From a bacterium (GTDB taxonomy: Bacteria > Actinomycetota > Acidimicrobiia > Spongiisociales > Spongiisociaceae), in contig JAPPGV010000100.1 in NCBI GenBank assembly GCA_028821235.1, positions 1 to 35,565 on the forward strand: a stretch of DNA of 35,565 bases, in the 5' to 3' direction. A program made the position numbers and the translations under genes. Positions 1-8,537 of the stretch are shown here, in pieces. Position 1 is the stretch's first letter; each line of letters begins with the position of its first letter. Under the pieces are notes generated by a model. The model worked only from the letters and a program-made list of their open reading frames with translations. It searched no databases and had not been told where the DNA came from.

Positions 1-2
1 TC

Positions 3-3000
3 CTCGACCAGCTTGCCGGGCACCGTCGCGCCCAGGGCCTCGCCGGACAGGCCATCGCCTGGGGAGCGTGGTCGGACATCGGCGAGGCGGCCGAGCAGCG
101 GGAGCGGATCGAGCAGCGACGAGCAGCCCTCGGCGGTCGCTGGTTCACACCGCAGCAGGGCATCCGGGCGCTCGAGCGGCTGGTACGCCAGGACAGCACG
201 AACTCGGTGGTCATGTCCATGGACTGGTCGGTGTTCGAGGAGGCGGTCGAGGATCGGCCTTCCCTGCTGGAGGACCTGCTGTCCTCGGATGCCGGAGACG
301 CCGCCGACGCTTCCGCGGCGGAGGACATAGTGTCCAGGCTTAGAGGTACCCCTGCCGCGGGCCACCAGGAAGTGCTGGTCTCCTTCCTGGCGGAGCAGGT
401 TCAGGCAGTGCTCAGGCTGCCCAAGGCGCCGTCGCCCACCGTCGGCTTCTTCGACCTGGGCATGGACTCTCTCATGGCGGTCGAGCTGCGCAACCGCCTG
501 AACCGTGCTTTCGACGGCGAGTACGTCGCCTCCAACACCATCGTCTTCGACTATCCGGACATCGACAGCATGTCGCGCCATCTCGCCGACGAACTCGGCC
601 AACTCGCGACGGCCGGCGAGACTCCCCCGTCGCCCGAGACGCCCGAACCGGAGCCCCCCGTTCCGGCCCGAACCGAGGAGGACGGGATCGCGGTGGTCGG
701 CATGGCCTGCCGCTTTCCCGGCGCAAGCGATCTGGCGGCGTTCTGGGAGATGCTGGAGGGCGGCGTCGATGCGGTGACCGACGGCCGCCAGGACGCCGGG
801 TCATGGAGCGGTGCGGTCGGGGACCCGGACGCGGAGGATGTCGCCTACCGGCGGGGCGCTTTCGTCGACGGAATCGACTGGTTCGACTCGCGGTTCTTCC
901 GGATCTCCCCGATCGAGGCGCAGCTGATGGATCCCCAGCAGCGCATGCTGCTCGAGACCACCTGGGAGGCGCTGGAGGACGCCGGTATGGATCCGGACGG
1001 GCTCAGGGGCAGCCGCACCGGGGTGTACGCGGGAGTCGGTAGCAGCGAGTACCGCGATCTGCTCCAGGCCGGCAACAGGGCCGACAGCTACCTAGGGACC
1101 ACCGGAAGCGTGGCCGTGGGCCGGATCGCGTTCGCCTTCGGTCTCGAAGGACCGGCCATGCCGGTCGACATGGCCTGCGCTTCGTCGCTGGCCTCCGTGC
1201 ATCAGGCGGTGGTGGGTCTCCAACGGGGTGAGGTTGACCTGGCGCTCGCCGGAGGCGTGAACGTGGTCCTGTCACCTCCGGTCTCCAAGTTCATGATGGA
1301 CATCGGGATGCTGTCCCCCACCGGGCATTGCAGCCCCTTCGACGCCTCCGCCGACGGTTACGTACGGGGCGAGGGCTGCGGAATGGTGGTCCTGAAGCGG
1401 CTGAGCGATGCGGAAGAAGACGGCGACCGGATCTGGGCTGTCATACGGGGGTCGGCGGTCAACCAGAACGGCGCCAGCGCCGGCCTTACCGTGCCGAACG
1501 GCCCCGCCCAGGAGCGGGTCATGAGGGAAGCCCTGACCCAGGCGGGCGCGGCGCCTTCCCACGTGGACTACCTGGAGTCCCACGCCACCGGCTCGCAACT
1601 GGGCGACCCGATCGAGTTGAACGCGGCGGCGGCGGTATACGGCGACGGGCGCGGCGAAGACCGTCCCCTGCTGGTCGGATCGGTGAAGTCGAACATCGGC
1701 CACGCGGAGTGGGCCGCCGGGATCGCGGCCTTCATCAAGACCGTTCTCTCGATGGATCAGGGTGTCATTCCCCCGCTCCTGCACCTGCGGGACCCGAACC
1801 CCCACGTCGAATGGGACCGCATACCGGTGCGCATCGCTTCGCAAAGGACAGCCTGGCCGACCGATTCAGGTCGCCCGCCTCTCGCAGGCATCAACGCGTT
1901 CGGGCTGTCGGGGACCAACGCGCACGTCCTGGTCGAGGGTTACGGCGCCGGTTCGGATCCTCGCGAGGAGGGCGCCGTTACCGGCGGGCCGGCCGGAGGC
2001 CCGCAAGCGGTACCGGCGATCCTTCCGGAAGCCGTGGCCGGTCCCTCCGTGTCGGAAGCAGGGCAGCGCGGTGCCCGCCTGCTGCCCCTCTCCGGCAAGT
2101 CGCCGGGTGCCGTCCGGGACCTGGCGAGGCGCTACGTGTCCTGGCTCGATGGTCAGGAAGGGTCCGCCTCCGATCCGATGCTGTCCGACCTGGCCTGGAC
2201 GGCAGGTACGGCCCGGAGTCACTTACCGCACCGCGCCGCGGTGGTGTTCACGGATGCCGACCGGCTCCGGCAGAGCCTGCGGAGCCTGGCCGGTAGCTAC
2301 GAGCCGCCCAGTGGAGAGACACGCGACGGAACGACCAGGGTGGCCTTCGCGTACACCGGCCATGACCGCCGATGGATGGCGGCGGGAGAGGCTCTCTACC
2401 GCAGCGAGCCGGTGGCGCGGGCGGTGCTGGAACGCTGCGACGAGGCGCTGGAAGGAACCCTCTCAGCATCGCTGCTCGATGTGATCGCCGGTCGGCCCGG
2501 AACCGGCCAGCACCTGAACGACCCCGCACTGGCCCAGCCGCTCTCGTATGCACTCGCCTGTGCGCTGACCGCGCAATGGGCGAGCATCAGCATCCGCCCC
2601 GCTGCAGTGGTGGGGAACGGTCCGGCAGCGCTGGCCACGGCGCAGGCGGCAGGTGTGCTCACCCTGGAGGAAGGTCTGCGGTTGGCGGCGGAACTGGGCG
2701 CCCGGCAGAGGCCGGGCCCCGGCTGGGACGCGCAGGCAGCCTTCGACGGCCTGGAGGCGGCGGTCCCCGGCCTCACCCTCTCGACACCGTCCATCTCCCT
2801 GGTCGGCGGCGCGGGCGGCCGGGTGGTGAGTTCGGCTGACGACCTTGATCTGGCCGGCTGGCTCCGGCAGGCCACCGGACCGGCCGGCCTCTCCGGCGCT
2901 GCCGGGACCCTGGCCGGGCTCGGGACGGACGTGGTGGTGGTGATCGGTCCCGACCCGACGCAGGGCCGGGCGATCCGTGAGGCCTGGCCGGAGACCGGAA

Positions 3001-3203
3001 CGGCGCCGACCGTGCTGTCCGCCCTGGTGGGTTCGGGGGGCGACGCAGCAGCGGCGGAGGCCGACGGCGGGTTCCTGAGCGCGGTGGCGGGCGCCTACGA
3101 GGCCGGGGTGGACATCTCGTTCGCCGGCCTGTTCGCCGGCGAGGTCCGGCGCCGGATCTCCCTCCCCGGCTACCCGTTCCAGCGCCGGCGGCACTGGATC
3201 TAG
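3..3203 (+). CDS. Type I polyketide synthase, C-terminal part (KR end-ACP-KS-degenerate AT), 5' truncated by window
   Basis: The open frame runs in from the window edge, giving 1066 residues. Residues 1-75 are the tail of a ketoreductase (LDQLAGHRRAQGLAGQ, IAWGAWSDIGEAA). An ACP follows at about 120-195 with its phosphopantetheine serine in LGMDSLMAVELRNRL (Ser156). A ketosynthase spans about 228-645 with DPQQRMLLETTWEALEDAG, active-site Cys392 in VDMACASSL, the first His in SHATGSQLGDPIE and the second in KSNIGHAEWAAG, so the Cys-His-His set is complete. The last region aligns with an acyltransferase (YRSEPVARAVLERCDEAL), but the GHSxG nucleophile motif reads VVGNGPA and the domain is shortened. 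The protein stops right after the usual post-AT linker (LPGYPFQRRRHWI). There is no ACP or thioesterase after it, so chain transfer must involve another protein. An internal ATG at 207 is in frame but is not the real start. Product unknown. Confidence 0.93.
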   Translation, partial: LDQLAGHRRAQGLAGQAIAWGAWSDIGEAAEQRERIEQRRAALGGRWFTPQQGIRALERLVRQDSTNSVVMSMDWSVFEEAVEDRPSLLEDLLSSDAGDAADASAAEDIVSRLRGTPAAGHQEVLVSFLAEQVQAVLRLPKAPSPTVGFFDLGMDSLMAVELRNRLNRAFDGEYVASNTIVFDYPDIDSMSRHLADELGQLATAGETPPSPETPEPEPPVPARTEEDGIAVVGMACRFPGASDLAAFWEMLEGGVDAVTDGRQDAGSWSGAVGDPDAEDVAYRRGAFVDGIDWFDSRFFRISPIEAQLMDPQQRMLLETTWEALEDAGMDPDGLRGSRTGVYAGVGSSEYRDLLQAGNRADSYLGTTGSVAVGRIAFAFGLEGPAMPVDMACASSLASVHQAVVGLQRGEVDLALAGGVNVVLSPPVSKFMMDIGMLSPTGHCSPFDASADGYVRGEGCGMVVLKRLSDAEEDGDRIWAVIRGSAVNQNGASAGLTVPNGPAQERVMREALTQAGAAPSHVDYLESHATGSQLGDPIELNAAAAVYGDGRGEDRPLLVGSVKSNIGHAEWAAGIAAFIKTVLSMDQGVIPPLLHLRDPNPHVEWDRIPVRIASQRTAWPTDSGRPPLAGINAFGLSGTNAHVLVEGYGAGSDPREEGAVTGGPAGGPQAVPAILPEAVAGPSVSEAGQRGARLLPLSGKSPGAVRDLARRYVSWLDGQEGSASDPMLSDLAWTAGTARSHLPHRAAVVFTDADRLRQSLRSLAGSYEPPSGETRDGTTRVAFAYTGHDRRWMAAGEALYRSEPVARAVLERCDEALEGTLSASLLDVIAGRPGTGQHLNDPALAQPLSYALACALTAQWASISIRPAAVVGNGPAALATAQAAGVLTLEEGLRLAAELGARQRPGPGWDAQAAFDGLEAAVPGLTLSTPSISLVGGAGGRVVSSADDLDLAGWLRQATGPAGLSGAAGTLAGLGTDVVVVIGPDPTQGRAIREAWPETGTAPTVLSALVGSGGDAAAAEADGGFLSAVAGAYEAGVDISFAGLFAGEVRRRISLPGYPFQRRRHWI

Positions 3204-3238
3204 GAGGGTATGGAGGTGGCGTCATAGGCGGCCCGACG

Positions 3239-4753
3239 ATGCGACCCAACATCCTCCTGGTCATGGCCGACCAGTTGGCGCCGCATTTCACGGGCGCCTA
3301 CGAGCATCCGCTGGTCCGCACCCCGGCCATGGACAGCCTGGTGGAGCGGGGCGCCCGCTTCGACGCCGCCTACTGCCCGTCGCCGTTGTGCGCGCCTTCC
3401 CGGTTCGCCATGATGACGGGACAACCGGTGTCGGCCATCGCCGCCTGGGACAACGGCGCCGAGTTGCCGGCGTCGGTACCGACCCTCGCCCACTACCTCC
3501 GGCTGTCCGGATACCGCACCACGCTGTCGGGGAAGATGCACTTCGTCGGTCCCGACCAGCTGCACGGCTTCGAGCGCCGCCTGACCACCGACATCTACCC
3601 GGCCGACTTCGCCTGGACACCCGAATGGGAGTCGTCAGACGACCGGATCGACAAGTGGTTCCACGGGATGGACAGCCTGGCGGAGGCCGGCCGGGCATCG
3701 GCGACCTACCAGATCGACTACGACGAGGAGGTGGGCTTCGCCGCCGTCAGGCACCTCTACGACATGGCCCGCGACGCCGACGAGCGGCCCTTCTTCCTGG
3801 TCGCCTCCTTCATCCACCCCCACGACCCCTACGTGGCCCGCCCCGAATGGTGGAACCTCTACGACCACGACCACATCGACCTGCCCGACGTTCCGCCCCA
3901 CGACTCTCTCGACTCGCACACCCGGCGCATCCGCCGGGCCGTCCAGGCCGAGAGCGTCGGCTACGACGAGGCCGGATGCCGCAACGCCCGTCATGCCTAC
4001 TACGCCAACACGAGCTACTTCGACTCGTGGGTGGGCGCCCTCCTCCAAGCCCTCACCGAGACGGGACAGGTCGACGACACGGTGGTCATCGTGACCAGCG
4101 ACCACGGCGACATGCTGGGCGACCGCGGCACATGGTTCAAGATGTCGTTCTTCGAGCGCTCGGCGCGGGTGCCGCTCATCATGGCGGGCCCCGACATCAC
4201 CAACCGCGCCGTCCCCAACGCCTGCTCGCTGCTGGATCTGCTGCCCACCCTTCTGGACATCGCCGCCGGTGGTGGACGCTGGCCGGAGTTGGCCGGAGCA
4301 CCGGCCGGTCGCAGCCTGTGGGAGAGCGCCGCCGGCGGACGGGACCCGGTCGACGAGACCACCTGCGAGTACATGGCCGAGATGACCACGCACCCGATGT
4401 TCATGATCCGCCGCGGGCGCCACAAGTACATCCACTGCGACACCGACCCTCCCCTCCTGTACGACATGGAGGCCGACCCGCTGGAGCGGATCAACCTGGC
4501 GGAGGATCCCGCCCATGCCGATCTCGCCTCGGGCTTCTCCGCCGAGGTGGCCGAGCGCTGGGACAGCGACGCCATCCGAGAGCGGGTGCTGGCCTCGCAA
4601 CGCACCCGGCAGCTGGTCCACGCCGCGATGGCGACCGGTGACCCGGTCTCCTGGGACTACGCACCGGCGCGGGACGCGGCCAACGAGTACGTCCGCAACC
4701 ACATGGACTGGAACGTGGTTGGCCCCCGCTACCTCCTCCCGGAGCTCGGCTGA
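3239..4753 (+). CDS. betC: Choline-sulfatase (arylsulfatase superfamily), first of tandem pair
   Basis: This 504-residue sulfatase should hydrolyse choline-O-sulfate to choline and sulfate. The N-terminus NILLVMADQLAPHFTGAYEH carries the metal-binding Asp. Cys51 in LCAPSR is the C-x-P-x-R site that is converted to formylglycine, so a formylglycine-generating enzyme is needed in trans; none is seen here. Choline-sulfatase signatures follow: LSGKMHFVGPDQLHGFERRL, FIHPHDPYVARPEWW, TSDHGDMLGDRG and MSFFERSARVPLIM. It has no signal peptide, so it is cytoplasmic and acts on imported substrate. It begins 35 bases after the polyketide synthase and its TGA overlaps the next ATG by one base, which suggests translational coupling. 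AGGAGG lies about 30 bases upstream of the ATG, farther than usual. The subfamily assignment rests on remembered BetC motifs; another sulfate ester cannot be excluded. Confidence 0.9.
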   Translation: MRPNILLVMADQLAPHFTGAYEHPLVRTPAMDSLVERGARFDAAYCPSPLCAPSRFAMMTGQPVSAIAAWDNGAELPASVPTLAHYLRLSGYRTTLSGKMHFVGPDQLHGFERRLTTDIYPADFAWTPEWESSDDRIDKWFHGMDSLAEAGRASATYQIDYDEEVGFAAVRHLYDMARDADERPFFLVASFIHPHDPYVARPEWWNLYDHDHIDLPDVPPHDSLDSHTRRIRRAVQAESVGYDEAGCRNARHAYYANTSYFDSWVGALLQALTETGQVDDTVVIVTSDHGDMLGDRGTWFKMSFFERSARVPLIMAGPDITNRAVPNACSLLDLLPTLLDIAAGGGRWPELAGAPAGRSLWESAAGGRDPVDETTCEYMAEMTTHPMFMIRRGRHKYIHCDTDPPLLYDMEADPLERINLAEDPAHADLASGFSAEVAERWDSDAIRERVLASQRTRQLVHAAMATGDPVSWDYAPARDAANEYVRNHMDWNVVGPRYLLPELG

Positions 4754-6282
4754 TGGCCGGCTCGTCCGCTCAGCCCAACATCCTGCTGGTGATGGCCGAC
4801 CAGCTGGCGCCGCAGTTCACCGGCGCCTACGAGCACCCGGTGGTCCGCACCCCGGCGATGGATGCCCTAGTGGAGCGAGGCGCCCGCTTCGACACCGCCT
4901 ACTGCCCCTACCCGCTGTGCGCCCCGTCCAGGTTCTCGATGCTGACGGGCCAACCGGCCACGGCGATCGGCGCGTGGGACAACGGCTCGGAACTGCCGGC
5001 GTCGGTACCGACCCTCGCCCATTACCTCCGGCTGGCCGGCTACCGCACCACGCTGTCGGGGAAGATGCACTTCGTGGGGCCCGACCAGCTCCACGGCTTC
5101 AACCAGCGCCTCACCACCGACGTGTACCCGGCCGACTTCGCCTGGACCGCCAACTGGGACGAGGCCGCTGACCGGATGGGCAAGTGGTGGCACAACATGA
5201 CCAGCCTGTCGGAGGCCGGCCAGGCACTGGCCACCTACCAGATCGACTACGACGAGGAGGTCGGATCGGCAGCCGTGCGCCATCTCTACGACACGGCCCG
5301 CGACACCGACGAGCGGCCCTTCTTCCTGACCGTCTCGTTCATCCACCCCCACGATCCCTACGTGGCCCGCCCCGAATGGTGGAACCTGTACGACCACGAC
5401 GAGATCGACCTGCCCGACGTGCCCCCGGAGGCGTCGCTGGACCCCCACACCGTCCGCATCCGCCACGGCATCGAAGCCGACACGGTCGGCTACACCGAGG
5501 ACCAGTGCCGCAACGCCCGCCGCGCCTACTACGCCAACACGAGCTACGTGGACGCCTGGCTGGGCAGGCTGGTGCGCGTCCTGGAGGAGACCGGGCAGCT
5601 GGACAACACGGTGGTCATCTTCACCAGCGACCACGGCGACATGCTGGGCGACCGCGGGGTGTGGTTCAAGATGTCGTTCTTCGAGCGCTCGGCGCGGGTG
5701 CCGCTCATCATGGCCGGCCCCGACATCACCAACCGCGCCGTCCCCAACGCCTGCTCGCTGCTGGACATGCTGCCCACCTTGCTCGACGTCGTCACCGGGG
5801 GCGGACCCTGGCCGGAGCCGGCAGAGGCACCGGCCGGACGCAGCCTTTGGGAGAGCGCTACGGGAGGCCGCGACCCGGTAGACGAGACCACCTCCGAGTA
5901 CACGGGCGTCATGACCTCCCACCCGATGTTCATGATCCGCCGCGGGCGCCACAAGTACATCCACTGCGACACCGACCCCGCCCAGCTGTACGACGTGGAG
6001 GCCGACCCGCTGGAGCGGGACAACCTGGCAGAGGATCCCGACCACGCCGATCTCGCCTCGGGCTTCGCCGCCGAGGTGCGAGAACGATGGGACAGCGACG
6101 CCATCCGGGAACAGGTACTCGCCTCGCAGCGAGCCCGCCGGGTCGTCCACGCCGCCATGGAGGTAGGCGATCTCCACTCGTGGGACTTCTCGCCGTCGAG
6201 CGACGCCACCAACCAGTACATCCGCAACCACATGGACTGGGCCGCCGCCGGCCCCCGCACCCGTTACCCGCCGGTCGCCTGA
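4753..6282 (+). CDS. betC: Choline-sulfatase paralogue, second of tandem pair
   Basis: This 509-residue sulfatase is very similar to its upstream neighbour along its whole length; by eye about four residues in five match, so it is a tandem duplicate. The catalytic Cys56 lies in PLCAPSR. The metal and substrate motifs NILLVMADQLAP, GKMHFVGPDQLHGF, FIHPHDPYVARPEWW and TSDHGDMLGDRG are all intact. Differences cluster in the middle and C-terminal parts (for example MGKWWHNMTSL in place of IDKWFHGMDSL, and a different C-terminus), so the copies may differ in substrate preference. It starts at the ATG inside TGATG, overlapping the upstream stop. It is followed 21 bases later by an FAD oxidoreductase. 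No signal peptide is visible. Expected role: release of sulfate and choline from choline-O-sulfate or a related ester. Confidence 0.9.
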   Translation: MAGSSAQPNILLVMADQLAPQFTGAYEHPVVRTPAMDALVERGARFDTAYCPYPLCAPSRFSMLTGQPATAIGAWDNGSELPASVPTLAHYLRLAGYRTTLSGKMHFVGPDQLHGFNQRLTTDVYPADFAWTANWDEAADRMGKWWHNMTSLSEAGQALATYQIDYDEEVGSAAVRHLYDTARDTDERPFFLTVSFIHPHDPYVARPEWWNLYDHDEIDLPDVPPEASLDPHTVRIRHGIEADTVGYTEDQCRNARRAYYANTSYVDAWLGRLVRVLEETGQLDNTVVIFTSDHGDMLGDRGVWFKMSFFERSARVPLIMAGPDITNRAVPNACSLLDMLPTLLDVVTGGGPWPEPAEAPAGRSLWESATGGRDPVDETTSEYTGVMTSHPMFMIRRGRHKYIHCDTDPAQLYDVEADPLERDNLAEDPDHADLASGFAAEVRERWDSDAIREQVLASQRARRVVHAAMEVGDLHSWDFSPSSDATNQYIRNHMDWAAAGPRTRYPPVA

Positions 6283-6303
6283 ACGAGTCAGTCCGGAGGG
6301 GAA

Positions 6304-7413
6304 ATGGCAGACCTCCCATCCTCCGCCGCGGTGGTGGTCATCGGTGGCGGCGTCATGGGCGCGTCCACCGCCTACCACCTGGCCACCGCAGGGGTCGAGG
6401 TGGCGGTGCTGGAGCGAGACACCATAAGCTCCGGCTCCACCGGCAAGTCGGCCGGCGGCTTCCGGGCGCAGTTCTCGGACGAGCTGAACATCCGGATGGC
6501 GGTCGAGAACATCCGCCGGCTCGAGCGGTTCGAAACGGAGTTCGCCACGGCCATAGACCTCGAGCAGCACGGCTACCTGTTCCTGCTGCGCGAGTCCGAG
6601 GTGGACACCTTCCAGCGTGCAGTAGCGCTGCAGAGGTCGCTCGGCGTCCCGTCCGAACTGATCACCGCCGAGGCCGCGCTCGACATGGTGCCCGGAATCC
6701 GCATCCACGACGTGGCAGCGGCCACCTTCTGCCCGTGGGACGGCACCTGCACGCCCGAGTCGGTGGCGCTCGGCTACGCACGGGCCGCCTCCCGCCAAGG
6801 CGCCGCCATCGTGCAGGGTTGCGAGGTGACGGCCATCGCCGTGGCGAACGGGCGGGTACGGGGGGTGACCACCACGGACGGGTTCGTCTCGACCCCCGAG
6901 GTGGTGCTGACGGCAGGAGTGTGGAGTCCCCGGCTGGCGGCCCCTCTAGGCCTCAGCATGCCGGTGCGGGCGGTCAAGCGCCACATCTGGCTGACCAGGG
7001 GCTCAGACCCCTTCCCGCACCGGTTGCCGCTGGTGATCGACTTCGCCACCGGCTTCTACTTCCACAGGGAGGCGGAGGGGCTGGCGATGGGCGGGCGGGC
7101 GCAGACGATCGAGGACCTGGCGCCGGCCGTCATCAACCGGGCGCCGGCCGTGGCCGAGATGGAGGTGACCCACAGCTGGTGGGGGTACTACGCCGTGACC
7201 CCCGACAACAACGCCATCATCGGCACTGCTCCGGGGATAGACCGGCTGCACTACGCCACCGGGTTCAGCGGCCACGGATTCCAGCAGGGACCGGTGGTGG
7301 GAGAGCACCTTGCGGAGCTGGTCCTCGGTTCGGAACCGACCTTCGACCTGTCCCCCTTCGACATGGCCCGCTTCGAGACGGGGCGTGTCCTCCCGGAGAC
7401 CGCGGTCATCTGA
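6304..7413 (+). CDS. FAD-dependent oxidoreductase, DAO family (sarcosine oxidase beta / D-amino acid oxidase-like)
   Basis: This is a 369-residue flavoprotein. The N-terminal ADP-binding motif is VVIGGGVMGASTAYHLA, followed by the acidic end of the second strand in VLERD and the family motif KSAGGFRAQF. The C-terminal FAD-contact region is TGFSGHGFQQGP. Members of this family oxidise secondary or tertiary amino acids such as sarcosine, dimethylglycine or D-proline derivatives. The ATG is preceded by GGAGGGG at 6295-6301 and lies 21 bases after the second sulfatase, so it is probably in the same operon. Two readings fit the context: oxidation of N-methylglycines derived from choline-sulfate, or the D-hydroxyproline oxidase step beside the epimerase on the opposite strand. 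The sequence alone does not decide between them. Confidence 0.85.
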   Translation: MADLPSSAAVVVIGGGVMGASTAYHLATAGVEVAVLERDTISSGSTGKSAGGFRAQFSDELNIRMAVENIRRLERFETEFATAIDLEQHGYLFLLRESEVDTFQRAVALQRSLGVPSELITAEAALDMVPGIRIHDVAAATFCPWDGTCTPESVALGYARAASRQGAAIVQGCEVTAIAVANGRVRGVTTTDGFVSTPEVVLTAGVWSPRLAAPLGLSMPVRAVKRHIWLTRGSDPFPHRLPLVIDFATGFYFHREAEGLAMGGRAQTIEDLAPAVINRAPAVAEMEVTHSWWGYYAVTPDNNAIIGTAPGIDRLHYATGFSGHGFQQGPVVGEHLAELVLGSEPTFDLSPFDMARFETGRVLPETAVI

Positions 7414-7436
7414 TCGGACGGGCGGCCCTCAGAGCG

Positions 7437-8456
7437 TCATCCGCCGGCGGCGGGGAGGAAGAGGCCGGGGCCTAGGGGGTCGTCGGTGTCCAGGACCAGT
7501 TCGTTGAAGCCGGTCAGGTAGGCGGAACCGGTGATGGTGGGGACGATCGCCCGGCGTCCGGCGACCTCCGTCTCGGCCTCGATGGTGCCGGTGAACATGG
7601 TGTTGAGGACGCTCTCGTGGACGAAGGTGTCCCCCACCGCCATCTCCCCCCGCCCGAAGTGCCAGGCCATGCGGGCGCAGCATCCGGTGCCGCACGGGGA
7701 GCGGTCGAAACCCAGGCCCGTAGAGGTGGCCAAGTTCTGCCCGTCCGCCTCCGGGCTCGAGGGCGGCCCGACGTAGAGCAGCTGGTCGACCCGTCCGGGC
7801 GTTCCGGGCGGCCAGCCGGTTCGCTCGCGGAGCATCCGGTTGACTTCCAGCCGGATCCGATGGCTGAGGGCCACGAGGCCGGGCACCGATTCCACCGCTA
7901 TCGGCATGCCGGTCTGCTCCACCCGCACCAGGGCGAACCAGATCCCACCGAACCCGATGTCCACCTCGAAGGCCTGCCCGCCGACCTCCACCTCCAACCC
8001 GGTGACAGCCACCCAGGACGGCACCCCCCGGAACTTGACCGAGTGGACCTTCCCGCCGTCAACCCGCGCCTCGGCCCTGACCAGGCCGCTCAAGGTCTCT
8101 ACTACCACTCCGGTCACCGGTTCCCGGGCCGGGATCCGCTCGGTCTCCAGGAGGGTGGTGACCGTCCCGATCAGGGCGTGCCCGCACATGGTGAGCGATC
8201 CGAGGGCGGAGACGATCAGGACGGAGAGATCCGCGCCGGCATGGAGCGGCGCCAGAGGCAGGACCGCGTGCCAGGGCGCATGGCCGCGCGGCTCACCGAC
8301 CAGGAGCCTCATCAGGTCGGCATGGTTGGCGAGGAGGTCCGCCTCCTTCTCCGCCAGGGTGCTTCCGGCCAGTTCCGGGAAGCCTCCTACCACCACCCGG
8401 GTGGGCTCCCCGGCGGTGTGGGAGTCGACCACGTGCACGCGGTGGGCGAACGTCAT
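7437..8456 (-). CDS. Proline racemase family: 4-hydroxyproline 2-epimerase-like
   Basis: This 339-residue protein has the proline racemase fold. The opening HVVDSHTAGEPTRVVVGG is typical. Both catalytic cysteines are present: Cys91 in LTMCGHALIG and Cys255 in DRSPCGTG. A pair of cysteines indicates a racemase or epimerase; 3-hydroxyproline dehydratases replace the first one. The second motif reads CGTGCCARM, with two extra cysteines next to the active-site one. The expected reaction is trans-4-hydroxy-L-proline to cis-4-hydroxy-D-proline. It is convergent with the FAD oxidase (23-base gap) and divergent from the aldehyde dehydrogenase (81-base gap). Both partners fit a hydroxyproline route to 2-oxoglutarate, although the pyrroline-hydroxycarboxylate deaminase of that route is not in the window. 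Confidence 0.88.
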   Translation of the reverse strand: MTFAHRVHVVDSHTAGEPTRVVVGGFPELAGSTLAEKEADLLANHADLMRLLVGEPRGHAPWHAVLPLAPLHAGADLSVLIVSALGSLTMCGHALIGTVTTLLETERIPAREPVTGVVVETLSGLVRAEARVDGGKVHSVKFRGVPSWVAVTGLEVEVGGQAFEVDIGFGGIWFALVRVEQTGMPIAVESVPGLVALSHRIRLEVNRMLRERTGWPPGTPGRVDQLLYVGPPSSPEADGQNLATSTGLGFDRSPCGTGCCARMAWHFGRGEMAVGDTFVHESVLNTMFTGTIEAETEVAGRRAIVPTITGSAYLTGFNELVLDTDDPLGPGLFLPAAGG

Positions 8457-8537
8457 CGGGCGGGATCGGGATCGAGGCGGCTCATGCTAGATTTCCGGGG
8501 TTCCCCTTCCAGCTATTTGCTCAAAGGAAAATACACT

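Noticed and set aside
4867-6798. 643-codon open frame on the minus strand across the second sulfatase and the FAD oxidase
   Set aside because: It is a high-GC shadow of two well-supported plus-strand enzymes; the translation is Gly/Val/Arg-rich without motifs.
5184-7475. 763-codon plus-strand frame overlapping the same genes
   Set aside because: Arg/His/Pro-rich shadow in another phase, covering parts of two unrelated genes.
7617-8537. Long upstream extension of the aldehyde dehydrogenase frame
   Set aside because: It is antisense to the intact epimerase gene and its translation is low-complexity shadow sequence; the homologous N-terminus begins at 8538.
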